From contig OZ244811.1 in NCBI GenBank assembly GCA_965220105.1, positions 2,790,001 through 2,854,000 on the forward strand: a stretch of 64,000 nucleotides of DNA, read 5' to 3'. The notes beneath the pieces were generated by a model. It ran no database searches. It was not told where the DNA came from and saw only the letters and a program-made list of their open reading frames with translations. This DNA comes from Bin87 sp965220105. GTDB taxonomy: Bacteria > Chloroflexota > Dehalococcoidia > Lucifugimonadales > UBA3495. This document shows, one piece after another, positions 7,717-14,217 of this stretch (position 1 is its first letter; every line of letters starts with the position of its first letter). A program made the translations under genes and the position numbers.

Positions 7717-8938
7717 TAGCCTAACAGCTTTGAACTGACGGATAATGAGGTGAATTAAAGGAGCTAAAGAATAAGGTGCGGGGAGTGAGTGATGGAGAAG
7801 AAGTACAGGGTCAAACTGAGCGTGGAGGAGCGGCAGGAATTGAAGGCAATGGTAACGAGAGGGCGGGCGGCGGCCTACCGGCAGACCCACGCCCGCATCC
7901 TGCTGTTGAGTGATGAGGGGCAAGGGGACGGGGTGATGAAGGACGGGGATATCGCCCGGTCCCTCCAAGTTGGCCGGGCGACGGTGGAACGGGTGCGCCG
8001 CCGCTGCGTGGCAGAGGGTCTGGAGCGGGCCTTGGGGCGCAAGGAGCAACTGAACCGGAGGCAGAAGCGGTTGGACGGTCAGGGGGAAGCCCATCTGATT
8101 GCCCTGGCCTGCGGAGAACCGCCCGAGGGCCGGGCTGGTTGGACGCTGAAGTTGTTGGCAGAGCGGTTGGTAGAACGGGAGATAGTGGAGAGCATCAGCC
8201 CTGAAACGGTGCGCCAGACGCTCAAAAAAACGAACTCAAGCCTTGGCTGAAAGAATGCTGGTGCATCCCGCCCCAGGCCAGCGCCGAGTTCGTGTGCGCT
8301 ATGGAAGACGTGCTGGAGGTCTATCATCGCTCCTATGGAGACAACGAAGTGCTGGTGTGCCTGGACGAGACCAGCAAGCAGCAGGTAAGCGAGACCCGTC
8401 AGCCCCGCCCGTCGCGGCCTGGGGCGGCCCAGACCTACGATTACGAATACCAGCGCAACGGGGTGAGCAACCTGTTCATGTTGTTCGCGCCGCTGGAGGG
8501 GTGGCGCCGGGTGGAAGTGACGGACCGGCGTACCAAAGTAGATTGGGCGCGGGTGGTCAAGCAACTGATGGACGAGGACTACCCGGACAAAGACCGGATC
8601 GTGCTGGTGATGGACAATTTGAACACCCATCATCCAGCCTCGCTGTACGAGGCGTTCGAGCCGGCGGAAGCGCGGCGCATCGCCGAACGTCTGGAGATTC
8701 ACTACACGCCCAAGCATGGCAGTTGGCTGAACATGGCCGAGATCGAAATCGGGGTGATGGTCCGCCAATGCCTGGACCGGCGCATACCGGACCAAAGCGT
8801 CCTGCGGCGGGAGGTGGCAGCGTGGCAGCAGCAGCGCAACCAGGACGCAATACGGGTGCATTGGCGCTGCACCACCGCGGACGCCCGCATCAAATTGAAG
8901 TCCTTGTATCCATCAATTCAAAGATGTTGAACTACTAG
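7713..8938 (+). mobile_element. IS630-family insertion sequence (about 1.2 kb)
   Basis: Bounded by CTAG at 7713-7716 and 8935-8938, with 33-bp imperfect terminal inverted repeats (7711-7743 and 8908-8940; about 26 of 33 positions match). The outer part is TACTAGTAG and the shared core CTTTGAA. TA/CTAG target sites fit IS630/Tc1-mariner transposition. It carries one transposase gene in two frames. The element interrupts the coiled-coil gene whose two halves flank the composite. Confidence 0.88.
7792..8930 (+). CDS. IS630-family DDE transposase, two frames joined by a -1 frameshift
   Basis: The first frame (7792-8250) encodes an N-terminal HTH region (IARSLQVGRATVERVRRRC) and a linker. The second (open through 8229-8930) encodes the DDE catalytic domain: CLDETSKQ (first Asp), LVMDNLNTHH (second Asp) and HGSWLNMAEIEIGV (Glu). 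The frames overlap at a run of seven A (8224-8230). Slipping back one base there gives LKKNELKPWLKECWCIPP, which is the continuous sequence expected of IS630 transposases. Programmed frameshifting at an A7 run is known in the family, so the gene is probably functional rather than broken, though an indel error cannot be excluded. Confidence 0.85.
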
Positions 8939-9069
8939 TAGACCAACATTCTTGAAATGATGGGTGTGGAATGCCAGATTGCTCGACGATAGCCTCCATA
9001 AAGCCCTGTATGGCCGGGGAAAGGCCCTGTACCAATCAACCCATCATTACAAAGATTTCGGACTACTAG
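8935..9069. mobile_element. MITE 1, non-autonomous IS630-related element
   Basis: About 131 bp between CTAG sites at 8935 and 9066. The inverted ends match at 24 of 30 positions (left CTAGTAGACCAACATTCTTG, right complement CTAGTAGTCCGAAATCTTTG, both continuing to AATGATGGG). The ends resemble those of the adjacent IS630 element and there is no coding capacity. It begins in the same CTAG that ends the IS. Confidence 0.8.
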
Positions 9070-9186
9070 TAGTCCAACTGCTTTGAAATGATGGATTGCT
9101 TTTCCAGCCGGGTTCTCGGCCTGATGCTTGTCTACGTAATCCCACCAACCGAATTACCCATCATTACAAAGATTTCGCACCACTAG
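9066..9186. mobile_element. MITE 2, non-autonomous IS630-related element
   Basis: About 117 bp from CTAG 9066 to CTAG 9183. The left end is CTAGTAGTCCAACTGCTTTG and the right-end complement is CTAGTGGTGCGAAATCTTTG, both followed by AATGATGG or close variants. The interior is unrelated to MITE 1. It shares its left CTAG with MITE 1 and its right CTAG with MITE 3. Confidence 0.8.
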
Positions 9187-9303
9187 TGGTCCGAAATCTT
9201 TGAAATGATGAGTTGCTGGCTTCGTCCTGGTTCTCCAGCGAAGTCGGTCTAAAGCAAGGCGTGAAGACGGATTCCCATCATTTCAAAGCGGTTGGTCTAC
9301 TAG
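9183..9303. mobile_element. MITE 3, non-autonomous IS630-related element
   Basis: About 117 bp from CTAG 9183 to CTAG 9300. The left end is CTAGTGGTCCGAAATCTTTG and the right-end complement is CTAGTAGACCAACCGCTTTG, both followed by AAATGATG. Its right CTAG is the original target site where the coiled-coil gene resumes. Confidence 0.8.
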
Positions 9304-9464
9304 AAGCAACTGAAAATATTGCTGCCATAGCATCGTTGGACGTTCGCGGCATAGCTATCGCGTTCGCGAGGGGAAATATTAAATCTTTGAGAGACATGGC
9401 GCAGTTTGTAGGCGAGCGTGGTTGGTCCTTGGCAAGGTCCTTTGTCCGTCGGGGTAGTGGATAG
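9300..9464 (+). pseudogene. 3' part of the interrupted coiled-coil protein gene
   Basis: This frame continues the protein cut at 7712: LEATENIAAIASLDVRG follows the pattern of the upstream repeat (LEAAEDFAAVSETIA), then diverges into a C terminus ending SLARSFVRRGSG before TAG 9462-9464. Spliced with the 5' part it gives about 233 residues. It lacks its own start and is separated by IS630 plus three MITEs, so it is not expected to be translated as the original protein. Confidence 0.75.
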
Positions 9465-9480
9465 CCGAGCCTTGAGTATG

Positions 9481-9696
9481 TTACCGCCCCGCGTCAGCAT
9501 CCCGCAGGTCGGGCGGCAGCAGGTTGGGTATGCCGTCGGTGATTGGGTAGCGTTCGTCGCACGGGGCGCAGATGAGCCATCCGGACAACACCTCGCCGGG
9601 GATGACGGCGTCATCGCCGGCCACCGAGTCGGCTTGCAGCGTTAACGCCCCCTTGCACACCGGGCAGGCGATGATGTCCAGCAATTCGGTCCTCAC
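9481..9696 (-). CDS. Trm112-family zinc-binding protein
   Basis: 71 residues: LLDIIACPVCKGALTL near the start and WLICAPCDERYPITDGIPNLLP near the end, i.e. two CxxC pairs that bind zinc and the YPI-dGIP-LLP signature of bacterial Trm112/UPF0434 proteins. In eukaryotes and archaea Trm112 activates several methyltransferases; bacterial members are poorly defined. The start is GTG at 9696 with GGAAGGAG upstream; an earlier in-frame Met would lie inside the neighbouring gene and add unrelated sequence. It lies 19 bases downstream of the CopD-like gene, so co-transcription is likely. Confidence 0.87.
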   Translation of the reverse strand: MRTELLDIIACPVCKGALTLQADSVAGDDAVIPGEVLSGWLICAPCDERYPITDGIPNLLPPDLRDADAGR

Positions 9697-9715
9697 GTGT
9701 TCTCCTTCCTGACCG

Positions 9716-10210
9716 TCAGTCGGCCAGGCCCCGCTCGAACAGCCAGCCCAGCACGTCGGCCAGCCCAATAACGATAACGCCCGCCACCGTCAACATAGTC
9801 GGGCCGGTGAGCCCGGCCCGCGCCCGACGCCACACGGCGGGCGTTGCCGGCTCTCCAGCGACCACCGCGCCGCCGCTGCGCCGGCGGGGCAGCAGCCAGG
9901 CGATGGCAAAAGCGTACACCGCCAACGCGATTTTGGCGATGAGCACGCCCACATAGCCCAGGCTGGCAGCGTCCGACGTCAGCCGACTCACCGCCAGGAT
10001 GACTCCGCTGACTATCAGCACCCCGATGGCCGTGGCGACGATAGGACGAAACTCGGCAGCCAACGCCCGCCCGACCACACCGCCAGTGTCCGCCGAACGC
10101 AATGCCGGCCGGCCGGCGAACAGCAAAAAGAGGCTGCCGCCAATCCACGTAACCGCCGCCAGCGCGTGCGCCCACCGTATGATGAGCAGGATAATATCCA
10201 GACCCAGCAT
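9716..10210 (-). CDS. CopD-like integral membrane protein
   Basis: 164 residues with four hydrophobic helices: IILLIIRWAHALAAVTWIGG, TAIGVLIVSGVILAV, GVLIAKIALAVYAFAIAWLL and PTMLTVAGVIVIGLADVLGW. The first helix, with HALAAVTWIGG, matches CopD/DUF4149-type small membrane proteins of the cytoplasmic membrane, some of which bind haem or copper. Its role here is unknown. It is followed 12 bases upstream by the TlpA-like gene on the same strand, so the two probably share a transcript with the Trm112 gene. Confidence 0.65.
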   Translation of the reverse strand: MLGLDIILLIIRWAHALAAVTWIGGSLFLLFAGRPALRSADTGGVVGRALAAEFRPIVATAIGVLIVSGVILAVSRLTSDAASLGYVGVLIAKIALAVYAFAIAWLLPRRRSGGAVVAGEPATPAVWRRARAGLTGPTMLTVAGVIVIGLADVLGWLFERGLAD

Positions 10211-10221
10211 CGCCGACGTTC

Positions 10222-10740
10222 CTATCCCAGCAAGTCTGCCAGGATGCCGTCCAGGCGGTCGGCGTCCATCCGGCTGATTTCCTGGCGCGCCACCCGACCG
10301 GCCTGGTCTATGAAATATGTCGTCGGGAAATATTCGACGGCGTATTCCTGGGCGACCATCGCCCGCACATCAGTTGCGAAGTCAAAGGTCAGCCCAAACT
10401 CGTCAACAAACTGGCGGGCCTCTATCTCGGTGTCGAACCCCTGCGGCACGAACAGCCCGATGAACTTCACCCTTCGTCCTTCGTACTGCTCCCAAACGTC
10501 CTGAAACGCCGGCATCTCATCGCGGCAAGGCGGGCAGGACGGGTACCAGAAGTTGATGACCACCACGTTGCCCCGCTGTTCAGACAATGTGAAATTATCG
10601 CCGGTGAACGTAGTCAAAGCGAAATCGGCGGCCGGCTGCCCCGGCGTGCAGGCCGTAGCGACCAGCAACAGCGCCGCCGACGCGGTCAACAGAACGACCA
10701 GTCGTAACTTGAACCTCGAGTTGTTTGAGATGAATAGCAT
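10222..10740 (-). CDS. TlpA/ResA-like thioredoxin-fold lipoprotein
   Basis: About 172 residues. The N-terminal signal RLVVLLTASAALLLVATAC ends in a lipobox Cys, so the protein should be anchored outside the cytoplasmic membrane. The redoxin domain has the CPPC active site in NFWYPSCPPCRDEMP and the cis-Pro loop VEYFPTTYFID. The family reduces or oxidises extracytoplasmic disulfides, often for cytochrome c maturation. The ATG at 10740 is preferred over a TTG at 10761 because it gives a compact signal peptide. Confidence 0.85.
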   Translation of the reverse strand: MLFISNNSRFKLRLVVLLTASAALLLVATACTPGQPAADFALTTFTGDNFTLSEQRGNVVVINFWYPSCPPCRDEMPAFQDVWEQYEGRRVKFIGLFVPQGFDTEIEARQFVDEFGLTFDFATDVRAMVAQEYAVEYFPTTYFIDQAGRVARQEISRMDADRLDGILADLLG

Positions 10741-10843
10741 GAGGGCTGCTTCGGCGGCCAAACCCTAGCGGCGGCGACCCATTGTAGGTTTGGCGAAAGC
10801 CGTGGTCAATCAATCCCCTCCCCCACGCTTACCCACTTTAATC

Positions 10844-10952
10844 TGTCATTGCGAGGAGCACAGCGACGTGGCAATCTCGATGAAGTTGAACACACGTCAG
10901 CGAACCGCCGTTGCTACGACGACGAGATTGCCACGCTACGCTCGCAATGACA
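10844..10952. repeat. Family A palindromic repeat
   Basis: Left arm TGTCATTGCGAGGAGCACAG, right arm GCTACGCTCGCAATGACA. The flanks CTTACCCACTTTAATC and AAAGTGAGTACGCATAAG extend the inverted repeat outward by about 15 bases. Together with the adjacent Family B hairpin it fills most of the 438-base gap upstream of the SDR gene; apart from these repeats and the ribosome binding site I see nothing in that gap. Confidence 0.85.
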
Positions 10953-10971
10953 AAGTGAGTACGCATAAGAC

Positions 10972-11012
10972 CCCCTCTCCCTTGATGGGAGAGGGTTGGG
11001 GTGAGGGTGAAA
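10972..11012. repeat. Family B hairpin
   Basis: A complete copy: CCCTCTCCCTTGATGGGAGAGGG followed by the tail TTGGGGTGAGGGTGAAA. It is the reference sequence for the family in this window. Confidence 0.85.
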
Positions 11013-11199
11013 GCCGTCCCCGCCATCATCGTGGGTAGAATCCTCTTCGCATAGACAAATCAAACTCGGTAGGGGCGCGGGCATCTCCAACTTGACGGCA
11101 ATCCTGCCGCCGCTACAATCGTAGGCGCCGTCCAACCGGACTGCCACCCGGCCTCGTTGAGCGCGGCCAACTCACCCGTACCAACCGGGAGGTACTGTG

Positions 11200-11952
11200 A
11201 TGCGTTTGGAAAACAAGGTCGCCCTGATCAGCGGCGGCTCCCGCGGCCAGGGCGCCGCCGAAGCCCGACTCTTCGCCAGCGAAGGCTGCAAGGTCGTGAT
11301 TGCCGACGTGCTGGAAGACGAGGGACGTCAGCTGGAGGCCGAGATCAACGAGACCGGCGGGGAGTGCGTCTTCGTCAAGCTTGACGTCACCAGCGAGGAC
11401 GAGTGGAACGCCGCCGTGAATACCGCCGTGGAGCGGTTCGGCAAGTTGGACATCCTGGTCAATAACGCCGGCATCTACCGGCAGGTTGGCATCGAAGATA
11501 CCAGCGAGGAGCTATGGGACACCATCTTCGACATCAACGCCAAGGGCGTGTTCCTGGGTACCAAGGCGGCCATCCCCGAGCTGCGTAAGGCCGGCGGCGG
11601 TTCCATCATCAACATTTCCAGCGTGGCCGGACTCGTCGGCAGCTGGCGGGCGCCGGCCTACGGAGCGACCAAGGGGGCGGTGCGCCTGTTCACCAAGTCC
11701 ACCGCCATCCAGTACGCCGCCGAGGGCATCCGCTGCAACTCGGTGCACCCGGGCATCATCGAAACGCCGATGACCACGCCCACGCTGTTGCGGAACGACG
11801 CGGCCCGCCAGGCGTCACTGGACCGCACGCCAATTGGACGCATCGGAGAGGCTCAGGACGTGGCCTACGGTGTGCTGTTCCTGGCCTCCGACGAATCGTC
11901 CTTCATGACCGGCAGCGAGCTGGTCATCGACGGCGGACTGTTCGCCCAATAA
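11200..11952 (+). CDS. Short-chain dehydrogenase/reductase (classical SDR)
   Basis: 250 residues. The cofactor motif is SGGSRGQGAAEARLF, with NNAG in ILVNNAGIY, the catalytic Ser in INISSVAGLVG and YGATKGAVR as YxxxK. The ATG at 11200 follows GGGAGG at good spacing. It is much closer to the SDR at 13457 than to the one at 3196: both start MRLENKVA and share GSELVIDGG at the end, so they are recent paralogs. The Asp in IADVLED suggests NAD preference. The substrate is unknown. Confidence 0.9.
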   Translation: MRLENKVALISGGSRGQGAAEARLFASEGCKVVIADVLEDEGRQLEAEINETGGECVFVKLDVTSEDEWNAAVNTAVERFGKLDILVNNAGIYRQVGIEDTSEELWDTIFDINAKGVFLGTKAAIPELRKAGGGSIINISSVAGLVGSWRAPAYGATKGAVRLFTKSTAIQYAAEGIRCNSVHPGIIETPMTTPTLLRNDAARQASLDRTPIGRIGEAQDVAYGVLFLASDESSFMTGSELVIDGGLFAQ

Positions 11953-11977
11953 CCGGCTGCTCACAACATTCGGTACC

Positions 11978-12007
11978 TGTCATTGCGAGCGCAGCGTGGC
12001 AATCTCG
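11978..12007. repeat. Half of a Family A repeat
   Basis: TGTCATTGCGAGCGCAGCGTGGCAATCTCG is one terminal arm (shown here by its ends TGTCATTGCG and GGCAATCTCG) without a partner arm nearby. It overlaps the apparent 5' end of the following gene. Confidence 0.75.
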
Positions 12008-12627
12008 TCGGCGCAGCGGGAGCGGTCGCTCTCGCGCTATGCGTATTTACTATGCTGGCGCTGCCGAAGCCGGCCCATGCCTGCACGTGTGCGTCGTCCG
12101 GTTCCCCGAAGGAGGCGCTGGGGGAGGCCGACGCGGTGTTCGCCGGCAGAGTGGTCGCGTTGCATACCCCCGGCCCTTCCTTCAGGAACGGCGAATGGGT
12201 CATATCGTCAGGCGACCTTGTTACCGTAGAATTCAAGGTCAACCGCGTCTGGAAAGGCCCGCGCCGGGAAACCCTGACCGTCGAAACGGAACGCTTTGGG
12301 GCATCCTGCGGGTTCGAGTTCAAGGAGGGCCGCAAATACATCGTTTACACCTGGGATGTCAGCAGAACCGGATTATGCACCCGCACTGCTCCTACCTGGA
12401 TGGCGTTGGTAGATTTCGGGGCGTTGGGCGAAGGCTGGCGGCCCGACGCAACAATCAGCACAGTGAAACCGAAAATCCCGACACCCGAGATCAGTCCCAA
12501 CGCCGTACCATCCGGGAGCAGTTGCGGCCTGACTGCACACCCTGACCGGCATCAGCCTGATGCGTCCGCTCTGGGATTGCTGGCCGGGCTGGTGGGGTTG
12601 GGTGTGCTGCGACGTCCTCGACGCTAA
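11983..12627 (+). CDS. Secreted TIMP/NTR-like protein with C-terminal anchor
   Basis: Up to 214 residues. A hydrophobic signal (AVALALCVFTMLALPKPAHA) is followed directly by CTCASSGSPKEALGEADAVF, the Cys-x-Cys opening of tissue-inhibitor-of-metalloproteinase-like bacterial proteins, then two more cysteines (GASCGFEF, TGLCTRT). The C terminus is a short hydrophobic helix and an Arg-rich end (LLAGLVGLGVLRRPRR), like MYXO/PEP-CTERM-type sorting tails. The start is uncertain: the only long option is TTG at 11983, inside a Family A repeat arm, while ATG 12052 would give a truncated signal. The repeat may have replaced the native start. Function unknown; probably cell-surface. Confidence 0.65.
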   Translation: MRAQRGNLVGAAGAVALALCVFTMLALPKPAHACTCASSGSPKEALGEADAVFAGRVVALHTPGPSFRNGEWVISSGDLVTVEFKVNRVWKGPRRETLTVETERFGASCGFEFKEGRKYIVYTWDVSRTGLCTRTAPTWMALVDFGALGEGWRPDATISTVKPKIPTPEISPNAVPSGSSCGLTAHPDRHQPDASALGLLAGLVGLGVLRRPRR

Positions 12628-12642
12628 CGGAGGCGCAATACT

Positions 12643-12673
12643 TGTCATTCCCGTGCAAGCGTGGCAATCTTGG
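12643..12673. repeat. Degenerate half Family A repeat
   Basis: TGTCATTCCCGTGCAAGCGTGG followed by CAATCTTGG resembles one arm of Family A with several substitutions. No second arm is seen before the gene starting at 12699. Confidence 0.55.
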
Positions 12674-12698
12674 TGCATGAATCAGTCCAAATGATGAT

Positions 12699-13439
12699 AT
12701 GACAGCAGAACCTTCCCCGGAGCAGAACATGGTTACCAAACCACCGCACAGCGACATCGACCATCCACCGGAGGAAGTTGATGATCTCAGCATCGACTAC
12801 CCTTCCTCGGACGGTGAACCGATGGCCGAAACCGATTTCCAGTACATCCCGCTGACCGAAACCGTCGCCGCCCTGCGCGCCTGGTTCCACGACCGCCCCG
12901 ATGTTTACGTGGCCGGCGATATGCTGGTGTACTACCGCATGAACAACCCCAATGTCAGCGTTGCGCCGGACATATACGCCGTATTCGGCGCTGTGGGCAA
13001 CCATCCTCGCGATAACTGGCTGGTCTGGCGAGAAGGCAAAGCGCCGGACTTTGTGATGGAAATCGCTTCCCCCAGAACCTGGCGACGGGATGAGACCGTA
13101 AAGCGCGACATTTACGCCGGGATGGGCGTGTCCGAATACTGGCGGTTTGACCCCACGGGCCGATGCTTCACCCCGGCGCTGGTGGGCGAGCGCTTGGTGA
13201 ACCGACAATACCAGGCCATTTCGGTAAGCGAGGACAACGCTGGCATCCTCCGCGGCCACAGCGCCATCCTGGGCCTGGATATTTGTACGCCGGGTGGATT
13301 TGAGCTGCGCGTTTATGATCCGGTCGGCGGCCAGTGGCTGCCGAGCCGCCTATTGGAAGAGATCGACGCTCGTCAAGCTGCCGAAGCCGAAAACGCCCGG
13401 CTCCGCGAGGAGCTGCGCCTTTTGCAGCAACAACAATAA
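12699..13439 (+). CDS. Uma2-family (DUF820) PD-(D/E)XK nuclease-fold protein
   Basis: 246 residues. The core has the family landmarks VYVAGDMLVYY, VAPDIYAVFG (first catalytic Asp) and APDFVMEIASPRTW (Glu of the PD-(D/E)XK motif), then KRDIYAGMGVSEYWRFDP. The C-terminal 30 residues (RQAAEAENARLREELRLLQQ) form a coiled coil, like the fragment at 1-222. Uma2 proteins are abundant in Cyanobacteria and Chloroflexi and are often regarded as domesticated transposon-linked nucleases; their role is unsettled. It ends 17 bases before the SDR gene and may be co-transcribed with it. Confidence 0.83.
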   Translation: MTAEPSPEQNMVTKPPHSDIDHPPEEVDDLSIDYPSSDGEPMAETDFQYIPLTETVAALRAWFHDRPDVYVAGDMLVYYRMNNPNVSVAPDIYAVFGAVGNHPRDNWLVWREGKAPDFVMEIASPRTWRRDETVKRDIYAGMGVSEYWRFDPTGRCFTPALVGERLVNRQYQAISVSEDNAGILRGHSAILGLDICTPGGFELRVYDPVGGQWLPSRLLEEIDARQAAEAENARLREELRLLQQQQ

Positions 13440-13456
13440 AACAAGGAGCACACATT

Positions 13457-14203
13457 ATGCGTCTTGAAAACAAAGTAGCATTCATCAGCGGCGGCGCGCG
13501 CGGCATGGGCGCGGCGGAGGCCAGGCTCTTCTCCGGGGAGGGTTGCAAGGTCGTCATCGGCGACCTGCGCGACGAGCTGGGCCGGCAAGTCGAGGCCGAA
13601 ATCAATGAACTGGGCGGCGAGTGTCTCTTCGTCCACCTGGACGTGACCGACGAGCAGTCGTGGAACGATGCCGTGGCCGCTGCCGTTGCGCGCTTCGGCA
13701 AGCTCGACATCCTGGTTAACAACGCCGGCATCTACCGGCCCGAGCGGGTGGAGAACACCACCACCGAGAACTGGGACACCACCATGTCGGTCAACGCCAA
13801 GGGCGTCTTCCTGGGCACCAAGGCCGCCATCCCCGAGTTGCGGAAGGCCGGCGGGGGCTCCATCGTCAACATCTCCAGCGTGGCCGGCCTGGTTGGCAAC
13901 CACATCTCCTCGGCCTACACCGCGTCCAAGGGAGCCGTGCGCCTGTTCACCAAGTCCACCGCCATCCAGCATGCCGTCGACGGCATCCGCTGCAACAGCG
14001 TGCATCCCGGCACCATCGAGACCGACATGACCGCCGACCTGCTGGCCGGCGAGGGTCGTGAAGACCGCCTGAGCCGCACGCCGCTGGGACGCCTGGGCCA
14101 GGCCGACGACATCGCCTACGGCGTGCTGTTCCTGGCCTCCGACGAAGCATCCTTCATGACCGGCAGCGAGCTGGTAATCGACGGCGGGCGCACCGCGATG
14201 TAG
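13457..14203 (+). CDS. Short-chain dehydrogenase/reductase (classical SDR)
   Basis: 248 residues with SGGARGMGAAEARLF (cofactor), ILVNNAGIYRPE (NNAG), VNISSVAGLVG (Ser) and YTASKGAVR (YxxxK). AAGGAG lies nine bases before the ATG. It is a close paralog of 11200-11952, from which it differs mainly in the substrate-binding loop before GRLGQADD. An Asp after beta-2 (IGDLRDE) suggests NAD. The gene ends 14 bases before the restriction-modification gene. Confidence 0.9.
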   Translation: MRLENKVAFISGGARGMGAAEARLFSGEGCKVVIGDLRDELGRQVEAEINELGGECLFVHLDVTDEQSWNDAVAAAVARFGKLDILVNNAGIYRPERVENTTTENWDTTMSVNAKGVFLGTKAAIPELRKAGGGSIVNISSVAGLVGNHISSAYTASKGAVRLFTKSTAIQHAVDGIRCNSVHPGTIETDMTADLLAGEGREDRLSRTPLGRLGQADDIAYGVLFLASDEASFMTGSELVIDGGRTAM

Positions 14204-14217
14204 GTGGGGGCGACGCA

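Noticed and set aside
8243..8938. A third-frame product of the transposase region
   Set aside because: It lacks the DDE motifs, which lie in the other frame; it is a shadow.
9213..9464. An independent small plus-strand gene
   Set aside because: Its first 29 codons are MITE 3 sequence; the rest is the 3' part of the interrupted coiled-coil gene.
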